Assembly: GCA_019313095.1 (NCBI GenBank)
Contig: JAFDBU010000099.1
Coordinates: forward strand, 1-14,805
Length of the DNA: 14,805 bases
Source: Deltaproteobacteria bacterium
Lineage (GTDB): Bacteria > Desulfobacterota > Desulfobulbia > Desulfobulbales > BM004
Direction of reading: 5' to 3'
This document shows positions 1-7,557 of the stretch, in pieces. A program made the position numbers and the translations under genes. Every line of letters starts with the position of its first letter. The first letter of the stretch is position 1. Under the pieces are notes generated by a model. That model was not told the DNA's origin, did no database searches, and was given only the letters and a program-made list of their open reading frames with translations.

Positions 1-1979
1 GGACCCGGCAGCGCCTGGGTGCATTGTCCGATAAACTTACATCCTACCGGGCCGGATATCTGCCCGAGGAGCGGCGTGAGATTGAAGCCCGGCTGTCAGA
101 CGGTTCGCTGCTTGGCGTCATAGCGACCAGTGCGCTTGAATTGGGTATTGATATAGGCGATCTTGATATCTGCATTCTGGTTGGTTATCCGGGAACAGTA
201 ATGACTACCTGGCAGCGCGGCGGCAGGGTAGGGCGCAAGCAGAATGAATCTCTTATAATATTGATTGGACTTGAAGACAGTCTGGATCAATATTTTATGC
301 GTAACCCGCAGGATTTTTTCAGCCGGGAGGTTGAAGCAACCGTTTTAAATCCCTTAAATAAAACAATTGTCAGAAATCATCTTATCTGTGCCGCAGCGGA
401 ACTGCCGTTGAAGACGGGTGAACCCCTTATACAGGATGCGGTAGTGCGGGAAATCGTGGCTGAACTTGCAGAGGAAGCCTGTCTGCTCTTGACGGCAGAC
501 GGTAATTACTGGGTCGGGGCCCGTAAATATCCACACCGGGAGATTGACCTGCGGGGTACCGGACAGACATTTGTTATCCGCAATAAAACAGACGGAAGCG
601 CCCTTGGAGAAATAGATTACCTGCGCTGTTTTAAGGAATGCCATCCCGGCGCAGTATATCTGCACCGCGGCAGGACCTGGCTCATCACGGATCTTGATCT
701 GGAGAGCCATGAGGTGACAGCAGCCAGAAAGAGTGTCAATTACTTCACCCGAACCATGGGAAACAAAAGCACGGAAATTTTAAAAACCTACCAGACAGCA
801 GAGCTGCATAATTTCCGCGTCTCGTTCGGGTATCTGCGGGTAACCGATACGGTTACTGGTTTTCAGCGGCGGCTGGTAGCAGGGCAGAAACTTATAAACC
901 GGGAACAGCTTGATCTGCCGCCGCTTATTTTTGAAACAGAAGGGCTATGGCTGGAAATCCCTGAAAAAGTGCAGAAAAGCATCGAACGCGAACAGTATCA
1001 TTTTATGGGTGGGATCCATGCCCTGGAACATGGAGCTATTTCCGTATTTCCGCTGCTGGTGCTCTGTGACCGTAATGATGTAGGGGGTATTGCCCATCCG
1101 TTTCATGAACAGCTTTCCAAGGCAGCGGTCTTTATCTATGACGGTTACCCGGGTGGGGTTGGACTGGCCCGCAAGGCCTTTCAGAAAATTGAAGAACTAC
1201 TGCATCTGACACAGAAGGCTATTGAAAACTGCCCCTGTGAAATCGGCTGCCCTTCATGTGTTCATTCACCGAAATGCGGCTCCGGCAATAGACCGATAGA
1301 CAAACAGTCAGCCCTGGAGATTCTTAATGAACTCCTGCGGGTCAACGCTGCTCCAATTGAAGGGGAGCGGGAAGTGAAGGTACAGCCGCAGGAGTTCAGG
1401 GCCGCTGGTCCTGAAAAGAAAATTGCCAGGGTTGAGGTGCCGGCCTCTTATGCAGTATTCGATGTTGAGACTAGGAGAAGTGCGGCTGAAGTGGGGGGAT
1501 GGCATAGGGCCGACAGGATGGGAATATCGGTGGCGGTGCTCTATGATTCAGTCTCCGACAGTTTCAAGACATACCTGGAGAAGGATATTCGCGACCTCAT
1601 CAGTGATCTGCGGACTTTTGACCTGGTGGTCGGCTTTAACAACAAGCGGTTTGACAACAGGGTTTTGTCAGCCTATACGCCGTTCAACTTTGCATCGCTG
1701 CCTACACTGGATATCATGGAAAAAATCTCAGAAAGACTGGGATATCGGTTGAGCCTTGACCGTCTGGCAGAGCATACCCTGGGTGTGAAAAAGTCAGCCG
1801 ACGGTCTGCAGGCTCTGCAATGGTTTAAAGAGGGCAGGATAGATGAAATAATTGACTACTGCCGTCAGGATGTCAGGATTACCAGGGATATATATTTATT
1901 CGGACTAAAAAACCGTTACCTTCTTTTCAAAAACAAGGCGGGCTCCATTGTCCGTTTGCCGATAGATTTTTCTTCCTGA
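1..1979 (+). CDS. DEAD/DEAH helicase (MrfA/YprA-like) fused to DEDDy exonuclease (MrfB/YprB-like), 5' partial
   Basis: The frame is open from base 3 at the left edge, so the TTG at 24 is not the true start and the N-terminal RecA lobe lies outside the window. Residues are counted from that TTG. The second helicase lobe shows motif V (ATSALELGIDIG, 34-45) and motif VI (QRGGRVGR, 64-71), followed by a YprA-type middle region. A DUF1998-like part ends in a Cys cluster (C403, C405, C409, C412, C418), a likely metal site. After a linker of about 45 residues comes an RNase H-fold exonuclease: motif I D480-V-E482, motif II FNNKRFD ending in D544, motif III Y612-CRQ-D616, i.e. a complete DEDDy set. 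In Bacillus subtilis MrfA and MrfB are separate proteins that repair mitomycin C lesions in DNA. A coupled unwinding and resection role here is inferred from homology. It converges with the SH3b gene across 91 bp. Confidence 0.88.
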   Translation, partial: TRQRLGALSDKLTSYRAGYLPEERREIEARLSDGSLLGVIATSALELGIDIGDLDICILVGYPGTVMTTWQRGGRVGRKQNESLIILIGLEDSLDQYFMRNPQDFFSREVEATVLNPLNKTIVRNHLICAAAELPLKTGEPLIQDAVVREIVAELAEEACLLLTADGNYWVGARKYPHREIDLRGTGQTFVIRNKTDGSALGEIDYLRCFKECHPGAVYLHRGRTWLITDLDLESHEVTAARKSVNYFTRTMGNKSTEILKTYQTAELHNFRVSFGYLRVTDTVTGFQRRLVAGQKLINREQLDLPPLIFETEGLWLEIPEKVQKSIEREQYHFMGGIHALEHGAISVFPLLVLCDRNDVGGIAHPFHEQLSKAAVFIYDGYPGGVGLARKAFQKIEELLHLTQKAIENCPCEIGCPSCVHSPKCGSGNRPIDKQSALEILNELLRVNAAPIEGEREVKVQPQEFRAAGPEKKIARVEVPASYAVFDVETRRSAAEVGGWHRADRMGISVAVLYDSVSDSFKTYLEKDIRDLISDLRTFDLVVGFNNKRFDNRVLSAYTPFNFASLPTLDIMEKISERLGYRLSLDRLAEHTLGVKKSADGLQALQWFKEGRIDEIIDYCRQDVRITRDIYLFGLKNRYLLFKNKAGSIVRLPIDFSS

Positions 1980-2070
1980 ACCATAAAAAGACGCTGAAGT
2001 ACGATTTCCGTGCCGACAACTGTAACGATCAGCGCAGCGGAATCGGCAGATGGTATAATTGGTCTGCTGT

Positions 2071-2538
2071 TTAGAGGGGATTATCGGGCCAGAGAAGCGA
2101 GTTGTGCATCCAGCCGGTCAGCTCATCCTTATAATTGACTTTTACCCAGTCGCCTTTCATCTGGACCACATCAAAGACCACACCTTTTTTGACAGTGGCG
2201 ATAACAGGATCACCTGTACTCGAACCGGCGCGCATATTAGCTGTGTCCACTTTAACGATAACTGTTTTTTGGCTTGAAATGAGAGTTTCATAAATCCAGC
2301 CATTGTCACCTTCAAAGTCCTCAACATGGGCCCATTGCCCTTTTCGTTCAACAACTTTCAAGGGAAAGCTTTCAAAAACCTGCCAGACAACCTTATCTGA
2401 GGTACTGGGCCCGGAACGAATGTTCACACCGTCTTTTTTTACACTTACATACTCTGCGGCCTGAACGGGAGCTATGAGTATCAGAATAAAAAATGTAACA
2501 ACTGCAAGAAAAAGGTATTGGGAGGTTTTACTAGTCAT
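2071..2538 (-). CDS. Secreted protein with two bacterial SH3 (SH3b) domains
   Basis: The product is a 155-residue exported protein. A signal peptide covers residues 1-27 (hydrophobic core LFLAVVTFFILILI, likely cleavage after VQA). Two SH3b repeats follow, at about 29-90 and 92-150. Each has the family pattern of an N/MR-x-G-S/P turn (VNIRSGPS, ANMRAGSS), a W-x-K/H-V strand and a closing GW motif (GWIYETL, GWMHNSLL). Such domains usually bind peptidoglycan or act as periplasmic ligand-binding modules. No catalytic domain is present, so a binding or accessory role in the envelope is inferred. The ATG at 2538 has an AAGGA ribosome site about 10 bases upstream and a promoter candidate at 2619-2647, so it is probably transcribed alone. 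The exact partner is unknown. Confidence 0.8.
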   Translation of the reverse strand: MTSKTSQYLFLAVVTFFILILIAPVQAAEYVSVKKDGVNIRSGPSTSDKVVWQVFESFPLKVVERKGQWAHVEDFEGDNGWIYETLISSQKTVIVKVDTANMRAGSSTGDPVIATVKKGVVFDVVQMKGDWVKVNYKDELTGWMHNSLLWPDNPL

Positions 2539-2618
2539 AGTTAAATTTTTCCTTAATTATTTTTCAGGGTAATCTGACTGCCTATTATCTGACTCGGAAA
2601 CGGTTCTGATTTCACAGA

Positions 2619-2647
2619 TGTATATCATTGTCAGGTCGTCAAGTCAA
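2619..2647 (-). promoter_or_regulatory. Candidate sigma70 promoter for the SH3b gene
   Basis: On the minus strand, TTGACT (2647-2642) and TATACA (2624-2619) are separated by 17 bases. This would start transcription near 2612 and give a leader of about 74 bases before the ATG at 2538. The -35 box matches 5/6 and the -10 box 4/6, so the call is moderate. Confidence 0.4.
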
Positions 2648-2709
2648 ATCAGTTCTATGTAAAAAAAACATAAAATTCTTCTCTCCCTCATTGACCCAGG
2701 TTTACTCAG

Positions 2710-2904
2710 TTATGTTTTGAAGGATTTGCTGGTCCAGCCGGAGCTGATGCCATCTGCCAGATCAGCAATGATAATTTCACAGTATTTTATAGATGCGGAA
2801 TCATCAGCAGCTTTTGCGATGGTTGCTGCCAGAAGTCGGGGAAGCAGGACTGCCAGGATTACTGGACTTGGATTACTTATGACATGTTTTGTTTTATTCA
2901 GCAG
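2710..2904 (-). CDS. Possible small ORF overlapping the 3' end of tlyA, without a standard start codon
   Basis: This is a reading frame of about 64 codons that begins just after a TGA inside the end of tlyA and ends with TAA at 2710-2712. It contains no ATG, GTG or TTG start. The only candidates are the adjacent CTG codons at 2904 and 2901, or the ATA just before them, preceded by an AGAGG sequence that could act as a ribosome site. The translation looks protein-like: a hydrophobic stretch (VILAVLLPRLLAATIAKA) then a polar tail ending GISSGWTSKSFKT. I do not recognise the family. It could be a translationally coupled small protein, the remnant of a degraded gene, or non-coding. It accounts for most of the 355-base gap between tlyA and the SH3b gene. 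Confidence 0.25.
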   Translation of the reverse strand: MLNKTKHVISNPSPVILAVLLPRLLAATIAKAADDSASIKYCEIIIADLADGISSGWTSKSFKT

Positions 2905-3634
2905 TATCCTCTGATATCAGGTGTATGAGAAATTCTTTGTTCCCCTTTGGGCCCAGTATGGGAGATGGGGTCACACCACAGCTTTGTAATTTTATAGTCT
3001 TGCAGAAATCAATTATTTCATTAATGACTTTTTCGTGTAAAGCCGGGTCACGGACAACACCTCCCTTGCCGACTTTACCGCGCCCCACTTCAAATTGCGG
3101 TTTTATCAGGGCAATAACAGATATTTTCTCCCTGAATAGCGGGAGCAGAGGCGGTATGAGTATTTTAAGTGATATGAAAGAGGCATCTATAACGGCCAGG
3201 TCAATACGATCATTAAAATCTGCAACACTAAGATTGCGGGCATTGGTACGCTCCATGACCACTACCCGCGGGTCTTGGCGCAGCTTCCAGGCAAGTTGAC
3301 CGTATCCGACATCAACCGCATAAACCTTTGCGGCCCCGTTTTGAAGCAGACAGTCGGTAAAACCACCGGTGGATGCCCCGATATCCAGGCAGATGGAATC
3401 AGTGGGATCAATGCGGAAAAAAGACAGGCCAGCCTCAAGTTTATAGCCGCCCCGGCTCACATAAGGACAGGTTTCTTTAACTTTGATTTCTGCGGAATAG
3501 TCCACCATGATTCCGGCTTTATCAGCAAGCTTGTCATTTACCAGGACATGTCCGGCCGCAATAAGGGCCTGCGCCTTTTGCCTGGTCGGGGCCAGTTTTC
3601 TTTCCAGCAGCAGTTTATCGAGACGAACTTTCAT
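2894..3634 (-). CDS. tlyA: TlyA family rRNA 2'-O-methyltransferase / hemolysin-family protein
   Basis: The 246-residue product has the full TlyA architecture. An N-terminal S4 RNA-binding domain covers about residues 1-60 (RLDKLLLERKLAPTRQKA), followed by SRGGYKLE and an FtsJ-like Rossmann methyltransferase domain with the SAM-binding loop LDIGASTGGF (83-92). The K-D-K-E catalytic tetrad is visible as K65, D150 (VIDASF), K178 (LIKPQFE) and E234 (GNKEFL). Characterised family members methylate ribose 2'-OH groups of cytidines in 16S and 23S rRNA, which affects capreomycin sensitivity. A 'hemolysin' name is historical. The length is normal for the family. The gene is divergent from ampG across 187 bp. 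The ATG at 3634 gives the expected N-terminus, although the ribosome site before it is weak. Confidence 0.92.
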   Translation of the reverse strand: MKVRLDKLLLERKLAPTRQKAQALIAAGHVLVNDKLADKAGIMVDYSAEIKVKETCPYVSRGGYKLEAGLSFFRIDPTDSICLDIGASTGGFTDCLLQNGAAKVYAVDVGYGQLAWKLRQDPRVVVMERTNARNLSVADFNDRIDLAVIDASFISLKILIPPLLPLFREKISVIALIKPQFEVGRGKVGKGGVVRDPALHEKVINEIIDFCKTIKLQSCGVTPSPILGPKGNKEFLIHLISEDTAE

Positions 3635-3680
3635 AGGTGGGTGTTAAAGGTTTCTCTATAATTCTTTTCTTTTGTTTTTG

Positions 3681-3705
3681 ATGCAAAACTGCTAAGGCTT
3701 TGCAT
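3681..3705. promoter_or_regulatory. Inverted repeat in the tlyA-ampG divergent spacer
   Basis: ATGCAAA (3681-3687) and TTTGCAT (3699-3705) form a perfect 7-base inverted repeat around an 11-base centre. It lies 47 bases upstream of the tlyA start and 117 bases upstream of ampG. The spacing fits an operator for a dimeric regulator. No poly-T run follows on either strand, so it is not a terminator. No regulator is identified. Confidence 0.35.
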
Positions 3706-3821
3706 GTTTATGGATTTACCAGGTCTGTCATACTAATATCATGTTTATTTTGCGGCAGATTTGATTATGATCTTTTTCTTGCTGTGAAAACATGAATTTA
3801 TCTTAATCATACGATTTTATC

Positions 3822-5078
3822 ATGTCCAGAAGTACAATTAAAATTATTCTATCCCCCAAAATGCTGGCCATGTTTGCCCTTGGCTTTTCTTCGGGGTTTC
3901 CTTTTTATGTAATACGTGAGGTTCTGAAAGCCTGGCTCACCGATGCCAATGTCGACCTTGGCACCATAGGTCTTTTTTCAGCAGTGGCTCTGCCTTATAC
4001 CTGGAAATTTGTCTGGTCGCCTGCTATGGATGGTTTGACACCCCCTTTTCTCGGCAGGAGAAGGGGATGGATGCTCCTGACCCAGATAGGTCTGCTTATA
4101 CTGATTGCTGCCATGGGACAGCTAAATCCGACGGAATCCCTGAAAATAATGGCTGTCGTTGCCTTCTCCATCGCTGTCTTCAGTGCTTCCCAGGATATTG
4201 TCCTGGATGCTTTCCGTCGCGAATATCTGACAGACGAAGAGCTTGGACTTGGGACAGGTATATGGATGAATGCCTGGCGTTTCGGCATGTTCGCTTCAAC
4301 GGGAACAGCATTTTTCCTTGCCGACAGTATCGGTTATTCGGCCGTGCACCTGGTTTTGAGTATCATGATGGGTATCGGCATCATAACGACTCTGTTGGTT
4401 TCGGAACCCGATACCGGAGTGACGCCGCCGCGCAGTTTCCAGGAAACGGTGATAGAACCCTTTAGGGAATTTTTCAGCCGTGGTGGGGCCTGGTGGGTGC
4501 TTGCCTTCATTCTGCTGTATAAGATAGGTGATAATATGGCCGGGGCCATGAATATTCCCTTTATCCTGAAAACGGGATTCACCAAACAGGAGTACTTTGT
4601 CATTGTCAAGGGTATTGGCATGCTGGCCCTGTTCGGCGGCGCGTTTCTGGGTGGTGTCGTTATGATCCGACTGGGGATCGCCAATTCACTCTGGGTTTTT
4701 GGTATACTCCAGGCAGCCTCAACAGCCTGTTTTGCTCTGCTGGTTGTTTTCGGTAAAAATCACGTTTTGCTGAGCGGTATCGTGGCATTTGAGTTCTTAG
4801 CCACAGGATTGGGGCAGGCTGCTTATGCCACCTACATGGCGGTTCAGACCAACAAGCGGTTCACCGCCACCCAGTATGCCATGATGACAAGCCTTATGGC
4901 AATTCCAGGCACAGTGGCTGCGGCCGTAACCGGTTATATGGCTGAATACCTAGGCTGGACAGGCTTCTACATTGTCTGCAGTCTGGTCGCAATACCGGGC
5001 ATGCTGCTGCTTACTCGCATCGCACCATGGGGCAGCAGCAATGAAGAAATTGACGCAAGTGCGAAAACGGACAGATAA
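3822..5078 (+). CDS. ampG: AmpG family muropeptide permease (MFS transporter)
   Basis: The 418-residue, strongly hydrophobic MFS protein has about 12 membrane segments. Conserved AmpG signatures are present: FSSGFPFYVI (22-31), AWL followed by TIGLF (48-52), LPYTWKFVWSPAMD (57-70), GRRRGWM (78-84) and SASQDIVLDAFR (121-132). AmpG imports anhydro-muropeptides (GlcNAc-anhMurNAc-peptides) from the periplasm into the cytoplasm for cell-wall recycling; in many bacteria this also feeds beta-lactamase induction. It is shorter than the 491-residue E. coli protein, which carries two extra membrane segments; the 12-segment form is common. No ampD or ampC gene is in the window. No clear Shine-Dalgarno precedes the ATG, but no better in-frame start exists. 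It ends only 8 bp from the convergent cpoB stop. Confidence 0.85.
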   Translation: MSRSTIKIILSPKMLAMFALGFSSGFPFYVIREVLKAWLTDANVDLGTIGLFSAVALPYTWKFVWSPAMDGLTPPFLGRRRGWMLLTQIGLLILIAAMGQLNPTESLKIMAVVAFSIAVFSASQDIVLDAFRREYLTDEELGLGTGIWMNAWRFGMFASTGTAFFLADSIGYSAVHLVLSIMMGIGIITTLLVSEPDTGVTPPRSFQETVIEPFREFFSRGGAWWVLAFILLYKIGDNMAGAMNIPFILKTGFTKQEYFVIVKGIGMLALFGGAFLGGVVMIRLGIANSLWVFGILQAASTACFALLVVFGKNHVLLSGIVAFEFLATGLGQAAYATYMAVQTNKRFTATQYAMMTSLMAIPGTVAAAVTGYMAEYLGWTGFYIVCSLVAIPGMLLLTRIAPWGSSNEEIDASAKTDR

Positions 5079-5086
5079 TTTTTTCT

Positions 5087-6217
5087 TTAACGCTTCAGTG
5101 ATTCAAGCCTGGTTTTGGCAGTAACCACTTCCCCACTCGCAGGATAGGTGTCAATAAGCTTGTTGTATACAATGCGGGCTGTTTCACGATCACCGATTTT
5201 TTCAAAGGCGACCCCCTGTTTGTACATGGCCTTGGGAGCCAGTTCATGTTTGGGGTGTTCAACAATCACCTTCTGGAATTCAAGAATAGCCAGTTCATAA
5301 TCCTTATCCTCATAGAGACTTTCAGCAGCATAGAAACGGGCATTGACAGCCTCTGCCGCTGAAGGATTTTTATCCAGGTATTCTGCAAAACTGTTATAGG
5401 CCTCTCTGAACTTTTTCTGTTTGAAAAGGTTCAGGCCCTGCTCATAAGTGCTTGAGACAGGTGGAGCAACCGCAGGCTTCGGGGTGGGGGTAGAAATGGT
5501 AGGCTCCGGCGCTGGTGGTGGAGAAACTGTTGCAGTTTTCATCTCAGGCATGGATTCTGCCTTCTCGGCCTCTTTTTCATCGTTTGAAGATTCGGTAATG
5601 TTCTGATTGCTGACGTCTAATTTAAAAGCATCAGGTTGAATTTCCCGCGGTTCACTGCTGATTTTCTGTTCAGCCGCCATTCTTGCCTTTCTTTCAGCCT
5701 CTCTTGCTCTTTGTGCAGCTTCAAGAGCTCGTTGGGACGCTTCCTGGCTACGGGCCTCCTTGATGGCTTTTAATTCATCCTCAACCAGGCTGAGACGTTC
5801 CTGGGATTTAAGCAGTTGCTCTTCGGATAGTATTAAACGCTCAGATAGCTTAGTAATTTCTGTTGAACTGCCCTGTTCGGAATTTTCTATTCGACCCAAC
5901 AGTAATTTTTTCAGGTCCTTGTTTTCCTCCTTGACCTGCTGGATGAAAAAATTGTTCTCCTCGATATCTCCCTGCAGCCTCATTATTTCTGACTGCAAAT
6001 AGTCCATCCGGTCACTGGTTTCAGCTTGTTGGGTCTGGACGTTTTGTACCGTCTGTCTCTTCAGTTCATCTATTTCCTTATCAATATTTTCAACGCGTGA
6101 ATCCATTTTGCGTACTTTGACATTGGTGTATTCCACGTCCTGCTGGGTGGCAACACACTGAACCAGGAGGGTTGAAAACCCGAGAAGCACTAAAGAGAAT
6201 AAAACAGCTCGTTTCAT
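5087..6217 (-). CDS. cpoB: Tol-Pal system protein YbgF/CpoB-like, possible lipoprotein
   Basis: The product has 376 residues when started at the ATG at 6217, which has a GAGG ribosome site (GTGAGGACATCC then ATG) and begins with a proper signal sequence (MKRAVLFSLVLLGFSTLLVQC). Residues 18-21 (LVQC) resemble a lipobox, although Q before the Cys is atypical. A long coiled coil covers about 25-185, rich in E/K/Q and R/A heptads. A Pro-rich linker lies at about 230-255, and three TPR units at about 257-376 (YEQGLNLFKQKKFREAYNSF, YYAAESLY-type and YKQGVAFEKIGD motifs). CpoB links outer-membrane constriction by Tol-Pal to PBP1B peptidoglycan synthesis. It directly follows tolB by 28 bp; the expected pal gene is absent. 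It is the last gene of the operon. The coiled coil is longer than in the E. coli protein (about 263 residues). Confidence 0.82.
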   Translation of the reverse strand: MKRAVLFSLVLLGFSTLLVQCVATQQDVEYTNVKVRKMDSRVENIDKEIDELKRQTVQNVQTQQAETSDRMDYLQSEIMRLQGDIEENNFFIQQVKEENKDLKKLLLGRIENSEQGSSTEITKLSERLILSEEQLLKSQERLSLVEDELKAIKEARSQEASQRALEAAQRAREAERKARMAAEQKISSEPREIQPDAFKLDVSNQNITESSNDEKEAEKAESMPEMKTATVSPPPAPEPTISTPTPKPAVAPPVSSTYEQGLNLFKQKKFREAYNSFAEYLDKNPSAAEAVNARFYAAESLYEDKDYELAILEFQKVIVEHPKHELAPKAMYKQGVAFEKIGDRETARIVYNKLIDTYPASGEVVTAKTRLESLKR

Positions 6218-6245
6218 GGATGTCCTCACTATTATATCGTTAAAA

Positions 6246-7538
6246 TTACTCCATTCTTGTTGACCATTCCGGTGTTGACTGGTGGCCCTGGAGGTGGAAC
6301 AGGGTGCGGAATCCTGTCCCATTTCTGAAGATGGTACAGATATCCCTGTCTTCCTTATGGAGCCGGGTAAAAACTATCTGCCTTGAGTCAGGCGACCATG
6401 AGGGTGATTCATGATCGTCCCGGTACCATGTCAACTGCAGCGGCTGGCCGCCCTCCGGTTTAATAATAAATATCTGATACTTACCTTCGTAAAGACCTGA
6501 GTATACTATCCACTCACCGTTTGGTGACCAGCTTGGCTCAGTATTGTCGTTCCCCTGAAAGGTAATACGTCTGACAGCTTTTGTCTTCACATTCATGATA
6601 TAAATCTGAGGCGTGCCGCTTCGGTCTGATACAAAGGCAATATGTTTGCCATCCGGAGACCAGGCGGGTGATACATTGAGGCCGGTGTCTTTTGTCAGCC
6701 TGTTAAGAATGACCCCCTCGTTACTGATAAGATAGAGGTCCGGGTTCTCATCCTTGCTTAGGGTGATAACCATGGTTTTCCCGTCAGGAGACCAGGCTGG
6801 GGCGAGGTTGAGGCCCTGATGTCTGGAAACAGCCCTGGTGATTTTTGCTTCCTGCCAGTTAGTGATATAAAGGTTCGGATTACCCGGATGATAGGAGGTA
6901 TAGGCAAGAAGTTTGCCGTCAGGGGAAAATTTTGGTGAGACGGCCAGATTTTTATGGCCGGTTATCTGCTTGATATTTCTGCCAAGAACATCGGCCACAA
7001 AAATTTCTTTGCTCCCTCCAGGCACATCTGATGAAAAAGCTATGTTTGAAAGACTGATACCCCGCTCGCCTGTAAGCTGGTAAATGACCTCATCACAGAA
7101 CCGCAGTATTATCTTATCCTTTACGTCCAGCGGCCCCTTGTAGCGTTTGCCGATGAGCATTTTCCCTTCGGAAATATCAATCAGCCTGAAATCGAACGAT
7201 ATGGTGTCCCCGGAAATTCGGTAATCTGTAATTATAACAAAATCAACTCCCAGGTTGAGCCAGTCTGTGTCCTGGGAGCCGTCGTATCTATCGGGAGGCA
7301 CCACTGAAATGAAGCCGTGAAATTCGAGGCCATCAGTGAGCAACTCTGTCATGTCCCGATCAGATTTTTCTATTTTGCCGGACTCGTTCTTTTCTGAAAA
7401 ATAGGGGACGGCAAAGGGAACTTTGCGAAAATCCGGCGAGGTTATATCAAGGTAGACTCTTGCCTGAGCCGTGGTGGTGAACAGCAAAACAAACAGCAGC
7501 GCCAGGTTTTTTACATAAATTATTTTTTGAGAATTCAT
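6246..7538 (-). CDS. tolB: Tol-Pal system beta-propeller protein TolB
   Basis: This is a periplasmic protein of 430 residues from the ATG at 7538. It opens with a signal peptide (ILYVKN-type charged start, then LALLFVLLFTTTAQA, cleavage near AQA). The TolB N-terminal domain follows, with RVYLDITSPDFRKVPFAVP and a LLTDGLEFHGFISVV motif. The C-terminal half is a six-bladed propeller built from WD40-like repeats, each with a SPDGK or SPNGE turn (KFSPDGKLLAY, AWSPDGKTMVI, AWSPDGKHIAF, SWSPNGEWIVY, SWSPDSRQIVF). TolB moves between TolA and Pal to couple inner-membrane energy to the outer membrane. A TTG at 7553 would add five residues ahead of the signal peptide and lies closer to the tolA stop; neither start has a good ribosome site. 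I prefer the ATG. Confidence 0.92.
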   Translation of the reverse strand: MNSQKIIYVKNLALLFVLLFTTTAQARVYLDITSPDFRKVPFAVPYFSEKNESGKIEKSDRDMTELLTDGLEFHGFISVVPPDRYDGSQDTDWLNLGVDFVIITDYRISGDTISFDFRLIDISEGKMLIGKRYKGPLDVKDKIILRFCDEVIYQLTGERGISLSNIAFSSDVPGGSKEIFVADVLGRNIKQITGHKNLAVSPKFSPDGKLLAYTSYHPGNPNLYITNWQEAKITRAVSRHQGLNLAPAWSPDGKTMVITLSKDENPDLYLISNEGVILNRLTKDTGLNVSPAWSPDGKHIAFVSDRSGTPQIYIMNVKTKAVRRITFQGNDNTEPSWSPNGEWIVYSGLYEGKYQIFIIKPEGGQPLQLTWYRDDHESPSWSPDSRQIVFTRLHKEDRDICTIFRNGTGFRTLFHLQGHQSTPEWSTRME

Positions 7539-7557
7539 AACGTTTCGATACAAATGT

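Noticed and set aside
1980..2070. Bidirectional terminator between the convergent helicase and SH3b genes
   Set aside because: I looked for a GC-rich stem with flanking T-runs in these 91 bases and found none.
2656..2672. TATGT-A7-ACATA hairpin as a terminator
   Set aside because: The stem is only five mostly A/T pairs with no following U-tract of use on either strand; it would be too weak.
2717..2914. Open frame on the + strand between the SH3b gene and tlyA
   Set aside because: It begins with TTG without a ribosome site and runs antisense to the end of tlyA. The opposite strand gives the more protein-like frame.
6218..6322. Upstream in-frame extension of cpoB into tolB
   Set aside because: It would add 35 residues with no signal-peptide logic and overlap tolB by 77 bases. 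The ATG at 6217 has a good ribosome site and begins a clear signal sequence.
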